Assembly: GCA_947396885.1 (NCBI GenBank)
Contig: OX377204.1
Location: 47,417,139 to 47,481,138 of the forward strand
Direction of reading: 5' to 3'
Length of the DNA: 64,000 nt
DNA from: Heligmosomoides polygyrus polygyrus
Taxonomy: Eukaryota; Nematoda; Chromadorea; Rhabditida; Heligmosomidae
The notes under the pieces were generated by a model. It worked only from the letters and a program-made list of their open reading frames with translations, did no database searches and was not told the DNA's origin. Position 1 is the stretch's first letter. Every line of letters starts with the position of its first letter. Positions 31,234-43,585 of the stretch are shown in pieces. The translations under genes and the position numbers were made by a program.

Positions 31234-33450
31234 TCTTCTTCCGCGCTTCATGGCAGGGTCCGCTTTCCCGGTGTCATGTCGCCATCCTTCCCGATCCCGT
31301 GAAAGATCAGGGTGAACACCAGCTAAAGTCCTTGTGGCAAAAGATCTCACGTAATGGCATCGATTACAACAACAATGAGGAGCGGGGAAAGCTGTTGTCC
31401 TTGGTGCACCCCAACAGAGATGGAAAGCTCCATCGAGGTTCCTGCTGCAGCTTGCACACGATTTTTTTTGACAAGAGTACAGAATTCGCACCCACCCTAC
31501 GAGTTCTTCAGGAACACCGTGCTGTCGTGGAGCGTACCATATAATGTCACACGGTACGCGGTCAAAGGCCTTCTCTAAGTCAAGGAAGGCTATATGCACC
31601 GACTTCTGTTTCTCGCGATGCTTCTGTATCAGGAGGCGGGCGGCGTGTATGGCATCAATGGTGCCACAGCCAGCCACGAAGCCACACTGATTGTTGGAAA
31701 GCTTGACGGCTTCGCGAATGCGTATATCGATGATTCGTTCGAAGATATTCAATCTGTGCGAAAGCAAACGAATCGAACGGTAATTTGAACAGTCTGCAGG
31801 GCTGCCCTTCTTCTACCAAATCGGGATCGCCGTACTTTCCTCGCAACCATCAGGCACCTTCTTCTCCGCTACAACTTTGAAAAACTTGGCCAGCCACTTA
31901 CCGGAGTACCACTACTTCATATATCAGCTGGAACGTAATCGCTTTGCCTGGTCACATCTTCCTCAGCTTGCTCGCGTCAGTTTCCTCCAGAGCGGTTTTG
32001 CGGACGGGCCCTAGGTAGGATCCACAGAAGGAACGGCCGGAAGAGGGGACTCTTCAATCGAAATTCCCTCGACATGATCGCACCATCGCTTCAAGGCCTT
32101 TTTGCGCTCTGTCAGAAAATTCTTATCATTGATGCCAAAGAACATCTCTGTATCCTCGGATTGGCGATGGCAGGTTTTCTCAAGCCAGTACAAATACCGC
32201 TACACCATCGATCGACTCGAGCTTTTCGTAGATACTGTAATGAGTTGTTTTTGCAACGGCCACAACCTTCTTGGCAGTTTTTTTTTCGCTTCGTAGTACT
32301 TTTGCCCGTTATCGGCTGGCTTGTCGCCGAGAAACACATGATAAAGCTCTTTCTTCTCTCGAACCTTTTCTTTCACATTTTCCGTCCACAGCCATTCCTG
32401 TTTGTCGACCTTTCGTCGTCCAAGCTTCGTAGTGCCAAGTTCTGACCACGCAGCTTGAAGTATTGCGTTGATGGCCTTTCTCGAAGTTTCCTCAACAGCC
32501 GTGACTATCAGCAACCGTACGCGAGAAATCACAGCTTCTTCCTTCTCTTTCATTCACTTGCTTTCCACCACTTGCTTTTTGTTGCACCGCATCGCTCGAC
32601 CTGCTTCTGCCTCGGTGGCGCAATCCTTAAGGTACAGATCAGCGGACGATACTGTGGAGCTGTCCTTTCATAAGGCACGATCTTCACATCTGTGACGATA
32701 TTTCGATCGCGATCTTTCACAAGAACGAAGTCTATCTGCGTCTTGGTGATCCCACTATAGAACGAGATAGGGTGGGAGTCGCGTTTACGAAACAAGATGT
32801 TCTTATGGTGAGTTTATTCGCATATTCAAGGATACGCTCACCACCTGTGTTACGCCACCCATAGCCGAATCCACCATGACAGCTGTATCCGCCTATCATG
32901 GCGCCTACGTGCCGATTAAAGTCACCAGCGACAATCATGACGTCCTGTGACGGTACCTCTGTCTGTCTTCTCAGCAAGCAAGCCCCAAAACCTATCCTTG
33001 GCTTGGTCGCATCGGCCATTGTGCGCGGCATACGCAAGAAGTGGAAGAGTCGCTCCTTAGCGGCGACAACCGTCTTCATCAATTGATCGTCAAAGCGCAC
33101 GACACTTACAATCGAGTCTCGGAAACGCTCGGAGACGATTATACGAACACCGCCGGCGGTCCTGGGTCTACCACCTAGAACGGCCTTCAAGCCTTTTCCT
33201 AGGTCCCTTGACTTGCAGCAGGGCTTTCACTCACACTCGCCGGCTTTGCGAGTGTTCGTCGTCTCCAGCGGACGCCGTAGCACAATCTTGAAAAACATGA
33301 AATGACATGCACCCATACGATGTGACATTTGGTTGTTCGTAGGCCGACCTGTCGCCAGGGCCTGTCGCCTGAATTCGAGTGTCTGCGTTTGGCTTAGCTC
33401 GCAGAAACGTGCAGTTGGCACCGCGTGCAGGAACTGACATCGCCACCAAT
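31234..33450 (-). mobile_element. RTE-type LINE with internal deletion (RTE-4)
   Basis: Bounded by a perfect 15-bp duplication, GAATGAACTATGAAT, at 31219-31233 and 33451-33465. Both ends are present, but about 0.8 kb of the 3' half is missing: RT sequence passes directly from FATRT to LAGVHPDLSRDREGWRHDT in one frame. It is more diverged than RTE-3. It shows EN, linker and RT pieces in five or more frames. Confidence 0.85.
31240..33190 (-). pseudogene. RTE-4 polyprotein relic
   Basis: Pieces in order on the minus strand: endonuclease KAVLGGRPRTAGGVRIIVSE (near 33170) with HVGAMIGGYSCHGGFGYG (near 32890); FRKRDSHPISFYSGITKTQI (near 32780); linker REKKELYHVFLGDKPADNGQ; and RT LSNNQCGFVAGCGTIDAIHA with AFLDLEKAFDRVP, so the first RT Asp survives. 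The GVHQGSA block is degraded and the YADD motif lies in the deleted section. Multiple stops and frameshifts make it inactive. Confidence 0.85.
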
Positions 33451-33465
33451 GAATGAACTATGAAT

Positions 33466-33560
33466 GAACGAATAAATTCGATGTCAAAAATTTCCGAACG
33501 AATGATCGAGCGAATTTATTCGATCTCAAAAATTCTCGAATGATCGAAAATCGAATAAGC
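33466..33560. repeat. TTCGA-rich array
   Basis: GAACGAATAAATTCGAT, CGAACGAATGATCGAGCGAA and GAATGATCGAAAATCGAAT words recur for about 95 bp immediately beside the RTE-4 duplication. It resembles the TTCGAA elements, and RTE-4 appears to have inserted at its edge. Confidence 0.5.
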
Positions 33561-34835
33561 CCCATGCGTCACGCACTCTAGTTCTGCATGACATCATGGA
33601 AAAATTGAACAAGTGTTGGGCTTTTTCAAATAAAAATTCCATATATTACATAACGATCTTCCCTTTTTTAAACTTCCTTTCAAACCTCAGCTCGTCCTGA
33701 CAGCACAGATCTGTGAGCACAAGACTGCTTACGGCGGATCGAACAGTACTCGCATTGTCAAGTGCGCCGCTTTTGCAGCGTATGATGTGTTTTCTGCTTC
33801 TCGTACAGGCTGGGAAAGCGAAGCCAGCATATGCACAAAACAAGGGATGAAATTACGTTTCTGAACAAAGTTTCATTTATTCTTTTTTTCCAATAAAGCC
33901 AATTAGATTAACATGTCACTAAAATGTATTGCTCTTGCTTGAAATATACGGATCTCCAAAGTAATCTTTACGCCTAATTGTGTTTGCACACAACAATTCC
34001 ATTCTTGTCATGCTCCTCTATTTCCTCAAATACTGACAGCCGGGCCTCGACAATCAACGAAACAGTCTTTAGTGTTCCTTCATTATAAGGATGGATCACA
34101 TTATAAACAGTCTGAGTAACACAGAAAAGAAGATTCAAGACACACTGATGGTAATGAGGGCAAACAAACAATGGTATGATAAACTGTCCAGGATCGACAT
34201 TCGAAATGAAATTGTTGACTCTGTTGACACGAGGGTGGTTGAAGCTGCTCGCCAGGATAGGATAGATATTTATTCGGATTTATGTGTCCAACTCTGTTTG
34301 AGTTGAACACTCTATGAAGCGATCATCTACATATGTACTTACAGTAATGACTAGCATGCGTTCCAGAAAGGGCATTTATTTTGGAGATAAACGCTACCGC
34401 AAGAAGCCAATCTCTGTTGAGGTGGCCGTCACGATCTTGGCACGCGGGAGCGACATTTCGGCATGCTGAACACTCGAGGCGTTTTGGATCGCGGGCCGAA
34501 ATCCAAAAATCAACCGCAATAACGAGTGCACCGCGATGACACATTAGCTGGCCCCTTCGTCGACTTCTGCGGCTTCTAATCCGTGGTCGTGCTCAAGGGG
34601 TTTCCTGGAGCAGCCAGTCGAAGAATTTAAGTCGAGCCCACCCACCGAGGTTAAAATGTTTCCACCTATGGAGCTATGGGTAACTAGTGGACATTTCCGA
34701 GTTCCACTGAAAAGGTTATCGTTACTTGTCGCTCCTAAGATCTAGTTTTGTCCACTTTCTCTCTTTTAATTTCTTCCTGTAAGATGATGTGGTGTTTCAG
34801 CGAATAGTCTCCTAATGTCTCTTCAATTTCTCCAG
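33561..34835. other. No recognisable gene
   Basis: Short frames without recognisable domains. Confidence 0.4.
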
Positions 34836-34880
34836 GTTCTGGAGAAGGTGATAGCGCCCAAACATGAGCCGGAATAAATC
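34836..34880 (+). ncRNA. Degenerate hammerhead-ribozyme-like motif
   Basis: TCTGGAGAAGGTGATAGCGC followed by CCAAACATG aligns with the better copy at 41161-41215 (CTGAAGA, short stem, GAAAC). The core has substitutions (CTGG for CTGA, CAAAC for GAAAC), so no activity is expected. It may mark a decayed Penelope-like terminal repeat. Confidence 0.3.
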
Positions 34881-35149
34881 TGCTGCATATATGGCGAACA
34901 GCTTGAACCAGTCTTGTATCAATACTATAGCAATGATATATGATTTTCAGTGGAAGAGAGAACAGAAGACAACCAAAGCAGTGCTTCTTTTTCACGGAAT
35001 TGCGCAGAAGAAAGACTCGGATGTGGCGAGACTTTTTCCAAGCTTTTTTCAAGAAGCTTCATCCAAAATATAGATTAAGCGTTAGATTTCCCATAATTGC
35101 GGGAACAGATATTGACACCTTTCAAGCCCGGCGCCTGCAACAGTTCATG
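34881..35149. other. No recognisable gene
   Basis: Nothing recognised. Confidence 0.4.
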
Positions 35150-36060
35150 AGTGGTAACTCGGGTGAATGGAGAACGTCGAGCGCGCGGTGACTATTCCCA
35201 AATGCAGAAGGACCGCACCTGTCGTGACGTTCGCCACGCTCCATCACGTCTCTTGAAGACACACACGCTGAGAGGCGACCAGGTCCCGTCGCGGAGGGCA
35301 TACGGTCGCGCGGACGCGCCGCGGCGTACTATGAATGCCTTCCTGCGTGCTCCCGGCAGTCTTTGACTTCGTCGTCGCACCGAGCGGTCGGTCCGCTCTC
35401 CGCTCCGCTACTCCAGCGTCAGCGCAGTCTCCACTCCATTGGGACATCGACTCGACCAGCCGCGCAGGGCTCCAGGACGACCAGGACAGGACGCGCAGAG
35501 ACATCAATCAGAGGTATCCGCAGAGACCAACCGAGCCATCGCCCTCGTGAGCGCAGGCCAGGGAGGTCCTGCGGGTGGCGCTTGGTGCTGGCCCGTAGTA
35601 ACGTTGCGAAGCTCAGCCTTAACTCGTTGGAAGTTATGTTCCTCTATTGGTATATTGAAGTTGCTATAAAGCCTGATATCTATTGCGCACTGTCATGTCA
35701 CTCGAGAGTGGGAAAAGGTTTATTCCGAGGACAGTGGTAACACTGCAGAAGGTCGGTTGGTTCAATTGTATCACATGAATTATGTGAAGATGGGCGAGGG
35801 TCGCCGGGAGGCCAGCGAAGGTGCAGTCTGCGCAGAAGATTCTAAATAACATCCGCAGTGGTACGAGGTGTGCTTAGTCGGGGCCACAAAGGCCTAAACC
35901 TAACGCGGCAGGCAACATAAGAGCTAGCGCCCATGGGTAAGACTTCGACACTGATTGTGTCTCACACGTGGCCTCGGGGTTGAAGGCCGCATGAGTACTA
36001 CCACCGGTGCAGCGGACTCACCCGGGGCACGACAGCCGCTCCGCCATTCCTTGTGTTTAT
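35150..36060. other. GC-rich island without recognised gene
   Basis: Base composition rises sharply, strongest at 35150-35600 with many CGC/GCG words. Frames stay open on both strands (for example 35363-35740), as expected from composition, and none shows a recognisable domain. It could be a 5' end of a host gene or an unknown element. Confidence 0.35.
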
Positions 36061-36092
36061 GAGAGTGGGTGAGGCCAAATCAGTACTGTTTT

Positions 36093-36122
36093 GACAAGTG
36101 CGTGCTCGCTTCGGCACTTGTC
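36093..36122. repeat. 9-bp hairpin
   Basis: GACAAGTGC and GCACTTGTC are perfect complements around a 12-nt loop. Confidence 0.7.
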
Positions 36123-36304
36123 ACTAATGTGGGAGGATTCCAGATCAGAAGACGTATAGAACGGCACATGAAGATACACGAATACACCTTCTAGGCAGCA
36201 ATCAATCGTTATTCTCCTTTCTTTCGAATGCATTCCAACTTGTTATCTTGACCAAAACTTATCGTTCACTCAAATGTCGCATGATAAAGTTTTATGGTTG
36301 AGAT

Positions 36305-36520
36305 TTGAAGGTTTTTTGACATTCGAATAAAATTATTTGGTCGAGTAGAGGCTAGCTATTCTACTTTCGAATGTTGTACGAACGTGGCTTCCTCCGATGC
36401 TCGTTTTCGAATGAATATTCGACTTTTGAAAGCCATCGATGTACGAATTCGAAAGAGCATTCGAAAATCAAGAAATATCGAAAAAATATTCGAACATTTA
36501 TTTGAACATATTCTTCGAGC
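36305..36520. repeat. TTCGAA palindromic array
   Basis: CATTCGAATAAA, TTTCGAATG, GAATATTCGA, ACGAATTCGAAAG and AATATTCGAAC words recur over about 215 bp. Same motif class as 5496-5729. No terminal repeats were resolved. Confidence 0.55.
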
Positions 36521-38995
36521 AGAATGGTGTTCAGAATACGTCATAGATGCCCTAAGATGTTCATGTCGGCGGAGGAGATTCAGTGCTGGGAAATACAGGA
36601 TCTTTTGCAGGAATGCCATCTATCGTGCACACATTACTGGAGATACCGGCGTTTCCCTTCTCTCCGCCCTCCTTTCCCTTCTGCCTGTGGAATTCATGCA
36701 GTTTAGCGGAGAAAATACAGCCGAAATCCCTGATAGTGCGGCTGAAATGCTTGACCATATCGCTTGATAAGCCGTGCTATTAGTGATTTCGGATGTATTT
36801 TTTTCGTTAAATTGCTGTAATTCGTTGATGAATCCGGCCCCGATGGCAAATTACAATAGTTTCAATTAGGGTTGGTAGGGGCGACCTCAAGTGAACATGA
36901 TGAGACAGAAGCACATATAGATTTGGTAGGCTTTGGTTCCGGCGTTTGTCATTACTGCTCCAGTGCTAAAACGCTGCATTATTTAGCGAAAACCTTTGAA
37001 ATATAGGCCGTTTCAGCAAATGTCCATTCTGAGTTGCGAGGTTTCAGCCCTATAGATTACCCGGTGCGCCGCGCGTTACTAACTTTCCGAGGCGGTAGTT
37101 AGATTCCCGCATTTGTTTTATGAAGGTTGCAGTGAAATTTTCCACTAAGATTTCTAGAAGCAAACAGGCAAAACACTCTTCAAGAAGAAAAAAATAGCGT
37201 GATGACAAATCCCAACTGACTTGATAATTCTTGCCTACAGATGATTGAGGATCAAGTAAATCCAATCAACTAGTCCTAGCGAGAAAACCGCACCTTAACT
37301 GAAAGCGCATTTAGAATACGCATTAGAAGCTAAAATGAAGAGATGAAAAGAGCACATGTGCCGGTCGCTATCCGACCCTGCATACATGCATACGGACATG
37401 TGAATTGTCGTATCCAGGGAAAGGTTATAAACAGCAGTAAAATAAAATTTAAGAAATTTAAGGATTAACTTCGCAGCAGCATTTGAGCCCGGAGATATAG
37501 CTAAGCGAGAGTCGGCGAAGGTTACGATAGAAAACCCCCGAACCGCGCCGCGTCTGTTCAGGTGCGAGAAAATGTCCAAGAATAGGGAGAAAACGCTCGC
37601 GGTCAGGGGAGAAAATGCCAGCTACCAGGGGAGGAAATATCCGCGACCACTGAGCGGTTGTTGATAGCGCGATCAAACCCGCTCAACAGAACACGTGGTA
37701 GTCGCATGAACAACGATACGGTATCTTCTCATTTCGGCCAGGATAGGGCATGTCAAGGGCGTGGCAACTGGAGCCGTGAGAATATCCCACTCGCATACCC
37801 TGAAAGAGCTATGTGGTTATTTTCTGATATCACTTAAAATTCACGAAATGTCGTACGAACGCACACCAGCAAAGCTTAGGCCTTCTCAAAAAAGGTTACA
37901 GCTATGTCTATATTTGCACATGATCGCATGATTGAGGAGAGTGATACGATTACAATTTGAGGAGAAGAAACAACAATGATTTTCGTCTAAATGGCTGCCG
38001 GTGTATGGAAACGTTTGACCTAGTAAGATATGCAGCTCGGCCACTATAAAGATAAAAGGATTTTGCGTATTTCCGCAATGTGACGGTGTAATCATGCATT
38101 TTAGTTAAGAGAGACTTTCTTCATAGCAAATCCTCTTCTTGGTCACTACTGTCAGCCAGGACCTCCGCTAAAGTTTCTAGTTTCTGAAAGACAAGATAGT
38201 TAAGAATTGTTCCTATTGCGCGATACACTTACGTCTACACCATTCTCTGCTCGATTGCAATTAGTACAAGCCATTGGTAAAGCAATACACGGTGGGAAGG
38301 TAAAAATTGAAAGCGCCGTTACCTAAAAATATTGTTACTGTGTTTCAGCGTATTTTGGTGACGCTGAAACGAAAACTGGCTAGTGTATTGTTCATTGGTA
38401 CGGGATGATACCATGACAATTTCCGAACAAGACGTACGTCATCGGAAAAGAAGCTGTTCGGAGAGGCTGAACCCTACGGCCTTGAGAAATGTTAGATACA
38501 TTTTTCCACATCACTTTGCTTTCAAAGTGTTTCTTCCTTCGGAACACCGCTGGTATTGAAAATGCTTTCTTTGATTTTTTATTGACTCTCTTAGCACAGA
38601 ATTCTTCTTTTGAGTTAGAATGAAAACCTTGCTTTGTTTTTTTTTCTTCAGGGATTTCCACACAACTATAAAAATAATTTAAATATGAGAATACACGGTT
38701 GGTTGCTACATGAAAGGTTTTACAAAAAGCCTTGACATGATGCCGTCCTAAGCGTTTCAGTTGTCATCAAATGAACAGAAATTACGGTGCAGTACCTTAA
38801 TACAAATCTGTCGAGCGCTCTTGTTTTGAAATGTAGGGCATCTTTCATAGCAAGAAAATATTACTTAATAGAAGGAGAGCAAGAAAAAATGAAGTGTTAG
38901 AAATTACTTTTAAAAAACTCCTAGCCTGCTTCTCCGGTTAACTGAGTGTTTGCTAGCGCTACGTCTATCATTTGCAGTCTCGGCGTTGTTGCTAT
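36521..38995. other. 2.5 kb without a recognised gene
   Basis: No recognisable coding similarity. Short opposite-strand frames only. Confidence 0.4.
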
Positions 38996-38998
38996 TAC

Positions 38999-39100
38999 GC
39001 TTCCTCATGATCACCTGAGTCAATTTTAGTCCATCAATGCTTACAACCAATCAAGGCTGTCTATTTGCGCCTTCATGTGTGCTTGTTTTTCAACGATGCG
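38999..39100 (+). mobile_element. SINE tail segment, partner of the copy at 39.35 kb
   Basis: TATTACGCTTCCTCATG, GTCAATTTTAG, CAATGCTTACAACCAATCAA and GGCTGTCTAT match the minus strand of about 39350-39455. Its tRNA-like head is not recognisable. Confidence 0.6.
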
Positions 39101-39344
39101 TATCTGCTCCATATCATTCCTCTGGAAATAAGTCCTTCTTGCTCTTTCCCTTTAGTCAACAGCTATGGTTTGAAACTACAAAACAACTAAAAAACAAACA
39201 TAAGCAGGTGTCAAAACAGCAGCATCTTACAAAAGCCAGTGAAGAAAAATGTTCTGCCTGGCAAGGAGTGACCACTTCTCCGTTGAACGCGTTATCCGTG
39301 GGTGTAGAGAAAGTTCCTGGGTGAGCATCGACGTAACCAACTGC

Positions 39345-39560
39345 CATTCCAAAAAAAAACTAGCAGATATGAAGGTGCAGATAGACAGCCTTGGTTTGTT
39401 GTAAGCATTGCTGTCCTAAAATTGACTTCTGTAGTCCTGAGAAAGCGTAATAACACCAAAATGATGTCTCGCCGACTCGAACTCCAAAGCCCGCCGGTGT
39501 GATTCAATGAGGCGGCACTCCTACCGACTGCGCTCCCGATGCACATCTCGTGGGGTGCCA
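39345..39560 (-). mobile_element. tRNA-derived SINE
   Basis: On the minus strand, GAGCGCAGTCGGTAGGAG (A-box region) and GGAGTTCGAGTCGG (B-box region) lie about 45 nt apart, as in a tRNA gene, but the cloverleaf is not complete. A tail through ATTTTGGTGTTATTACGC and CAATGCTTACAAC follows and is shared with 38999-39100. The two copies form an inverted pair about 250 bp apart. Confidence 0.6.
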
Positions 39561-40716
39561 TAGGGGTTGAAGAGTGTTGCGCACACGTTTTCACACCTCC
39601 TTTTCAGGTCTTGAAAAAAGCGTTCAGCAAAAACTGACTCTAATTCTGGACTCCGCTCACATGACCCTACATCATATTGGCATCGGAAAAATTCACATTG
39701 AGATGGGAACAATCCTTGTAAAAGCCTTTGCAACTTTCTGTAGGAAAGTCTTTACATTGGACAAGAATGTCATGCTAAGCAAAAAAAACTTTTTGCGTCG
39801 CAAACGTCAATTGGTTGAATGTTTAGTGGCGGTGCTGTAGTTAGCCTTAATAACAGGGAGTTGTACTAACAGAGCACTCACTAGATGAATGAAACGTGCG
39901 TTTATCCCTCTTTGAATGGTTTTTTTGGGAGTTCCTTCTATAAAGGAACGGAACCGTTCAAGTAGGGATGGCGCTTGGTAGGGTAAATTCTATCTATTCA
40001 CATCTATTACTTTGACCACGTTCACACCTCTGAGGAAGACAGGAGCGTGGAAACTTAGGCCTGGCAAATATGTGGAGATCCATCATAACAACCTCGTACG
40101 GCACACAGCGAAAATACTTACAATTCGTTTATGTTTTTTTATCTACAATTGCACGTTTTTCAGAGAGAGAGAGGATACTACACTTAATCGAAATGCTAGA
40201 AATACAAAGGCCAAAACTAATAGTTTACCGTTCACATATTGACCAGCTGCCTAAAACTTCAGAACAGAGGAATGATGGTCGCAAACAAATTGAAACGGCC
40301 GTCGCTTGGAGCCGACAGAAGGCGAAATCGAATAAACGGCATCCCCCGCACCAGTTTTTTCAGATCAACTATGAAGTGGCGCAGCGAGAATTTTATCCAT
40401 TTAGAGGTGAATCGCAGTAAATGGTTTTTTTTATTTTGGCGAAGTGATAATGAAGCACGACAGTTTTCTGTAAGCGTTCTAAGGATGGAAATAGGCATGT
40501 CACTTTATGGAATGACCTTTCGGAGAAAGATCGCGTGCTAGAAGTTGCATTACCTTGCTGAGGTAACAATATCGTTTTCTTAGTCCCGCAAACAGACGTA
40601 GTTCCAATGTATCTAGTTGTGGAGATCTAGTGTTCAGTGAGTGAGATGTCGGAGCAGGTTGAAGACGAGGGCGAAATCAGACCTGGCGAGCCAATAAATT
40701 CATTTGTGTCTCACAA
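39561..40716. other. No recognisable gene
   Basis: Only short frames, the longest near 116 codons at 40070-40420, without a recognisable domain. Confidence 0.4.
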
Positions 40717-40862
40717 AAAAGGATACTAGGTGACCATGGGGCTTCGAAATGAGATGCATATCACAGGATGCGGCTTCGCTGATTCCAAATGTGTGTTCCA
40801 TTTCTGCTGTGCGCATCTGTGAATGGAGTCAAGGACCATTTTCACAGCAGGCTCCTTTCCCC
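40717..40862. repeat. Outer inverted repeat, left arm (partner 46850-46990)
   Basis: AAAGGATACTAGGTGACCAT, GAAATGAGATG and CATTTCTGCTGT-like words are matched in reverse complement by the right partner. The pair brackets the large inverted-repeat region. Confidence 0.65.
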
Positions 40863-40879
40863 TTCAGGTCATGTAGGGT

Positions 40880-41075
40880 TAAAACCGCCCTTCTGCCTGA
40901 GTGGCGCAGGCGCTAGAGGAGCAAAGTGGTGGGACGAGGTGGTTCATGGTTCACCTCCCCTGTGGTACAGGATTTTTGCACTTTCTAAAAAAAGATCTAC
41001 CACCATCATCCAAGACTCTCTATGTCAAATTGCAGCAGAAAAGGTCACCATAAACAACTCGTCTTCATACTGACA
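40880..41075 (+). mobile_element. tRNA-like SINE candidate
   Basis: GAGTGGCGCAGGCGCTAGAG resembles an A box, and TGGTTCATGGTTCACCTCC about 45 nt later resembles a B box. The downstream TTTTGCACTTTCTAAA, AAAAGATCT and TATGTCAAATTGCA segment is shared with 46285-46385. A true tRNA is unlikely because the acceptor stem does not pair. Confidence 0.4.
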
Positions 41076-41160
41076 ACATCATAGTATCACGAAGATACAA
41101 TATAGCATCCGTGAAATAACACAGTTGCTAGAGTAACGCTTTGGAACTCTATTTGATACT

Positions 41161-41215
41161 TCCAGGCTCTGAAGAAGGCGATCACGCCGAAACGTTAGCC
41201 AGTATCTGTACTAAT
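41161..41215 (+). ncRNA. Hammerhead-ribozyme-like motif
   Basis: CTGAAGA (41169-41175) fits the CUGANGA core. It is followed by an extra A, a GGCG-ATCA-CGCC stem-loop (41177-41188) and GAAAC (41189-41193). GTTAG downstream can pair with CTAAT to give a candidate helix III before an ATC cleavage triplet. Penelope-like retroelements are known to carry hammerhead motifs in their terminal repeats. Helix I pairing is weak, so this is a candidate only. Confidence 0.4.
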
Positions 41216-41829
41216 CTTGGTTCGTCAGCTGCATTACTTGGGTATTCATACTGCGAAATAACACTACGAAATGATCGAAACATAACAGTTGTTGGCAATG
41301 ACGGCAGTGGATAAAAAATACATCAGTGCAGCCGCTGTAGGAGCAGTGCTCTACGATGTCAGTAGGGGAACAATATTGAATTGATGTATCAAACGTTCGC
41401 GAGGACGCTGGTTTTCTTTGTGAAAACATTAAACAAAACTCTGCAAAGGTTCACCTTTTCGCACGATCCGCCTCAATTTTCGAAGGAGGTAATCAGAAGA
41501 AATGAATCGAAATCTACTCTGCACACTTGAGAGCGGGCTGGAGCCTCCTGTAAAAGAACGGTCGAATAAGATCGCACCATCCACTTAGACTAGATTGCAA
41601 GTTTAAGCGCATTCTCTAGCAATACAAAATTGAAAAATTCACTTTCTCCTTCGACACCTCCATTTCACCGAAACGAAAAGACCACGCTGCTGGCTACTGT
41701 TCTACTCATCATCTTCCTCTACTGATCACGTAGGATTCTCCTCTTCTGATTCCTCACTTATACCTTCTTCATCTTCCACCTCCATGCTCCCACATTTCGC
41801 ATCGAGCAATATGGATGCGAAGCTGATCA
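41216..41829. other. No recognisable gene
   Basis: Nothing recognised before the left arm of the large inverted repeat. Confidence 0.4.
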
Positions 41830-43113
41830 TCTTCTTCTCTTGCTTTGTGTTGTAGGAACGCGTGAAGTATCGGAAGGACCGAACTCCTCCAAAAGGCACG
41901 CCAACACAACAGTTGATGAGAACACAGCTTGGAAGATAAGTCGGCAGTATTGTCCTTACCGACCTCGTGTGTCAAAAAATCGCGTAAGGGGTTATTTAAG
42001 GCAGTGATCACACACTTGTAAGTATGGGTGGAGGAATCATGGTGATCGTTTTTGCCCAAACTTCGTCATTTGACACAGCGAGGTTTGGTTGATCGTGTCA
42101 GATCTTTTTAGAAAGTGCAAAAGTCTGCGCCACAAGGGAAAAATAATTGCAACCATTCGAATCCTTTCTGGATGATCTCTACAATGATGTAGGTAGCATT
42201 CGTTGGATCTTCAAAAAGTTGATTCGGTGACCTATATAGTCTCGACGGCGGCGGCCTCCCTTCGCCGCTCGAAATAATTGTCCCACAGGGAATATCTACC
42301 TAGCTGGTCAGTATAAGCACTTATAAGCAAATTTCTCATCTTCTGCTTGTGATACGATTTGAATGGTGCACCTTCTCATAGCTGGAAAAAATATGATCAT
42401 TTTGATCTACTTCTTTGTCAAATTTTCCTCATCTGACTCGCCAGATTTTTGGAAATCGTCCGATTTCAAAAAAAAATTTCAGGGCTCCCTCTTGGTCTCG
42501 GCTTCGACCATGAAAACTCAAAGTTCAGTATTCAGCTGAGCTAAGGATGATCCGCAAGAGAGCTTAGAGAAAGCGATAGCAATAAAACGGTTCGAAAACT
42601 ATCAGCTGCGAAAGTCACATACAGGGTCAATTGTTGATGGGAGATGTGATTTTTGTCAAATCAAGGGGACGATAGAAGTTTCGTCTTGAGGAGCACGGAC
42701 TCCATAATGAGAGATTCGTGTAGTGCTCTGTTGCCATCCCCCTGTAGTTTTTTGGCTTGGTACTGGATTGTAACGCATGTAAACAAGCGACCAAACTTCG
42801 CAGGAGCCGATAAATGGCTCCAGCACAATTTCGGCTAAAAAGTTGTTCAAGAATGGAAAACTTTCTCAACCAGTGATTTTTTCATTGGATTCCGAGTTGA
42901 ATAATGTTGGTTTCTAAACCTTTCCATTACCTTAACCATTTTCTGAAACTCTGTGATTGCTCGCCTGACTGTGGAATGCGGTCCGAGCCACGATTAGAGC
43001 GACCGCCACTCTTTCAGTGTCATGGCCTCATGTACCACCTTGATGCATAACGCCGCCCAGTGCAATACCGCCTCTGATGGGCCATTGTACTCCGGCTTCT
43101 TATTGATTTTCTG
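41830..43113 (-). repeat. Large inverted repeat, left arm
   Basis: Matches 45645-46577 in reverse complement over most of its length. Landmarks are CACACGAGGTCGGTAAGGAC, GAGACTATATAGGTCACC, TTTCATGGTCGAAG and GGGAGATGTGATnTTnTTn. Relative to the right arm it has two extra pieces (about 42655-42760 and 42860-43060). A minus-strand frame from 42059 downwards begins MGKNDHHDSSTHTYKCVITA and is repeated almost identically in the right arm. That region is probably coding or structurally conserved in an unknown element. Confidence 0.75.
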
Positions 43114-43585
43114 GAAATAGAACTCGACTAGGTTTTTTTAAATTGAGGTTATCACTCATAACTATACAATGTTCTAGCACCACTGAATGCGTCGTGGTGT
43201 ACTATTTTATTTAATTGTGATTCTAGTTTTGGCCTACATCTCTCTATGATACCGGTGTATTTTCTTAAAAGCTTTGCATAAGAAAATTAAAAAATTAGCT
43301 GCTTTCCTCAACATCTCACGGCATAGAGGACATGCCTCATCCAAAAAAACCAGCTTTATGAAAACATCAAGTTTGTTTCGTTATCATTGCAATGTGAAAT
43401 GGAGAAGTGCAGTCGATTACCATTAAAACTGAATTGGAAACAGGATTTTTTTGCAAGACTTGTTTGAGAAGGATTAAACACTGAGCTTTCATCGGTTATC
43501 CATCGAAATTTGCTGTATAGTTGAATGTGTGGCGCATCCCAAACAGGGCTCAACTGACGCCGACCTTTATTATTTTATTGATCCA
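43114..43585. other. Spacer inside the large inverted repeat
   Basis: AT-rich DNA without recognised content, ending at the 3' end of Helitron-like copy C. Confidence 0.4.

Noticed and set aside
39475..39545. Functional tRNA gene on the minus strand
   Set aside because: Promoter boxes are present, but the cloverleaf is incomplete and the sequence continues into a repeated tail, as in a SINE.
40891..40960. Functional tRNA gene
   Set aside because: A- and B-box-like words exist, but no acceptor stem or clean anticodon arm can be drawn.
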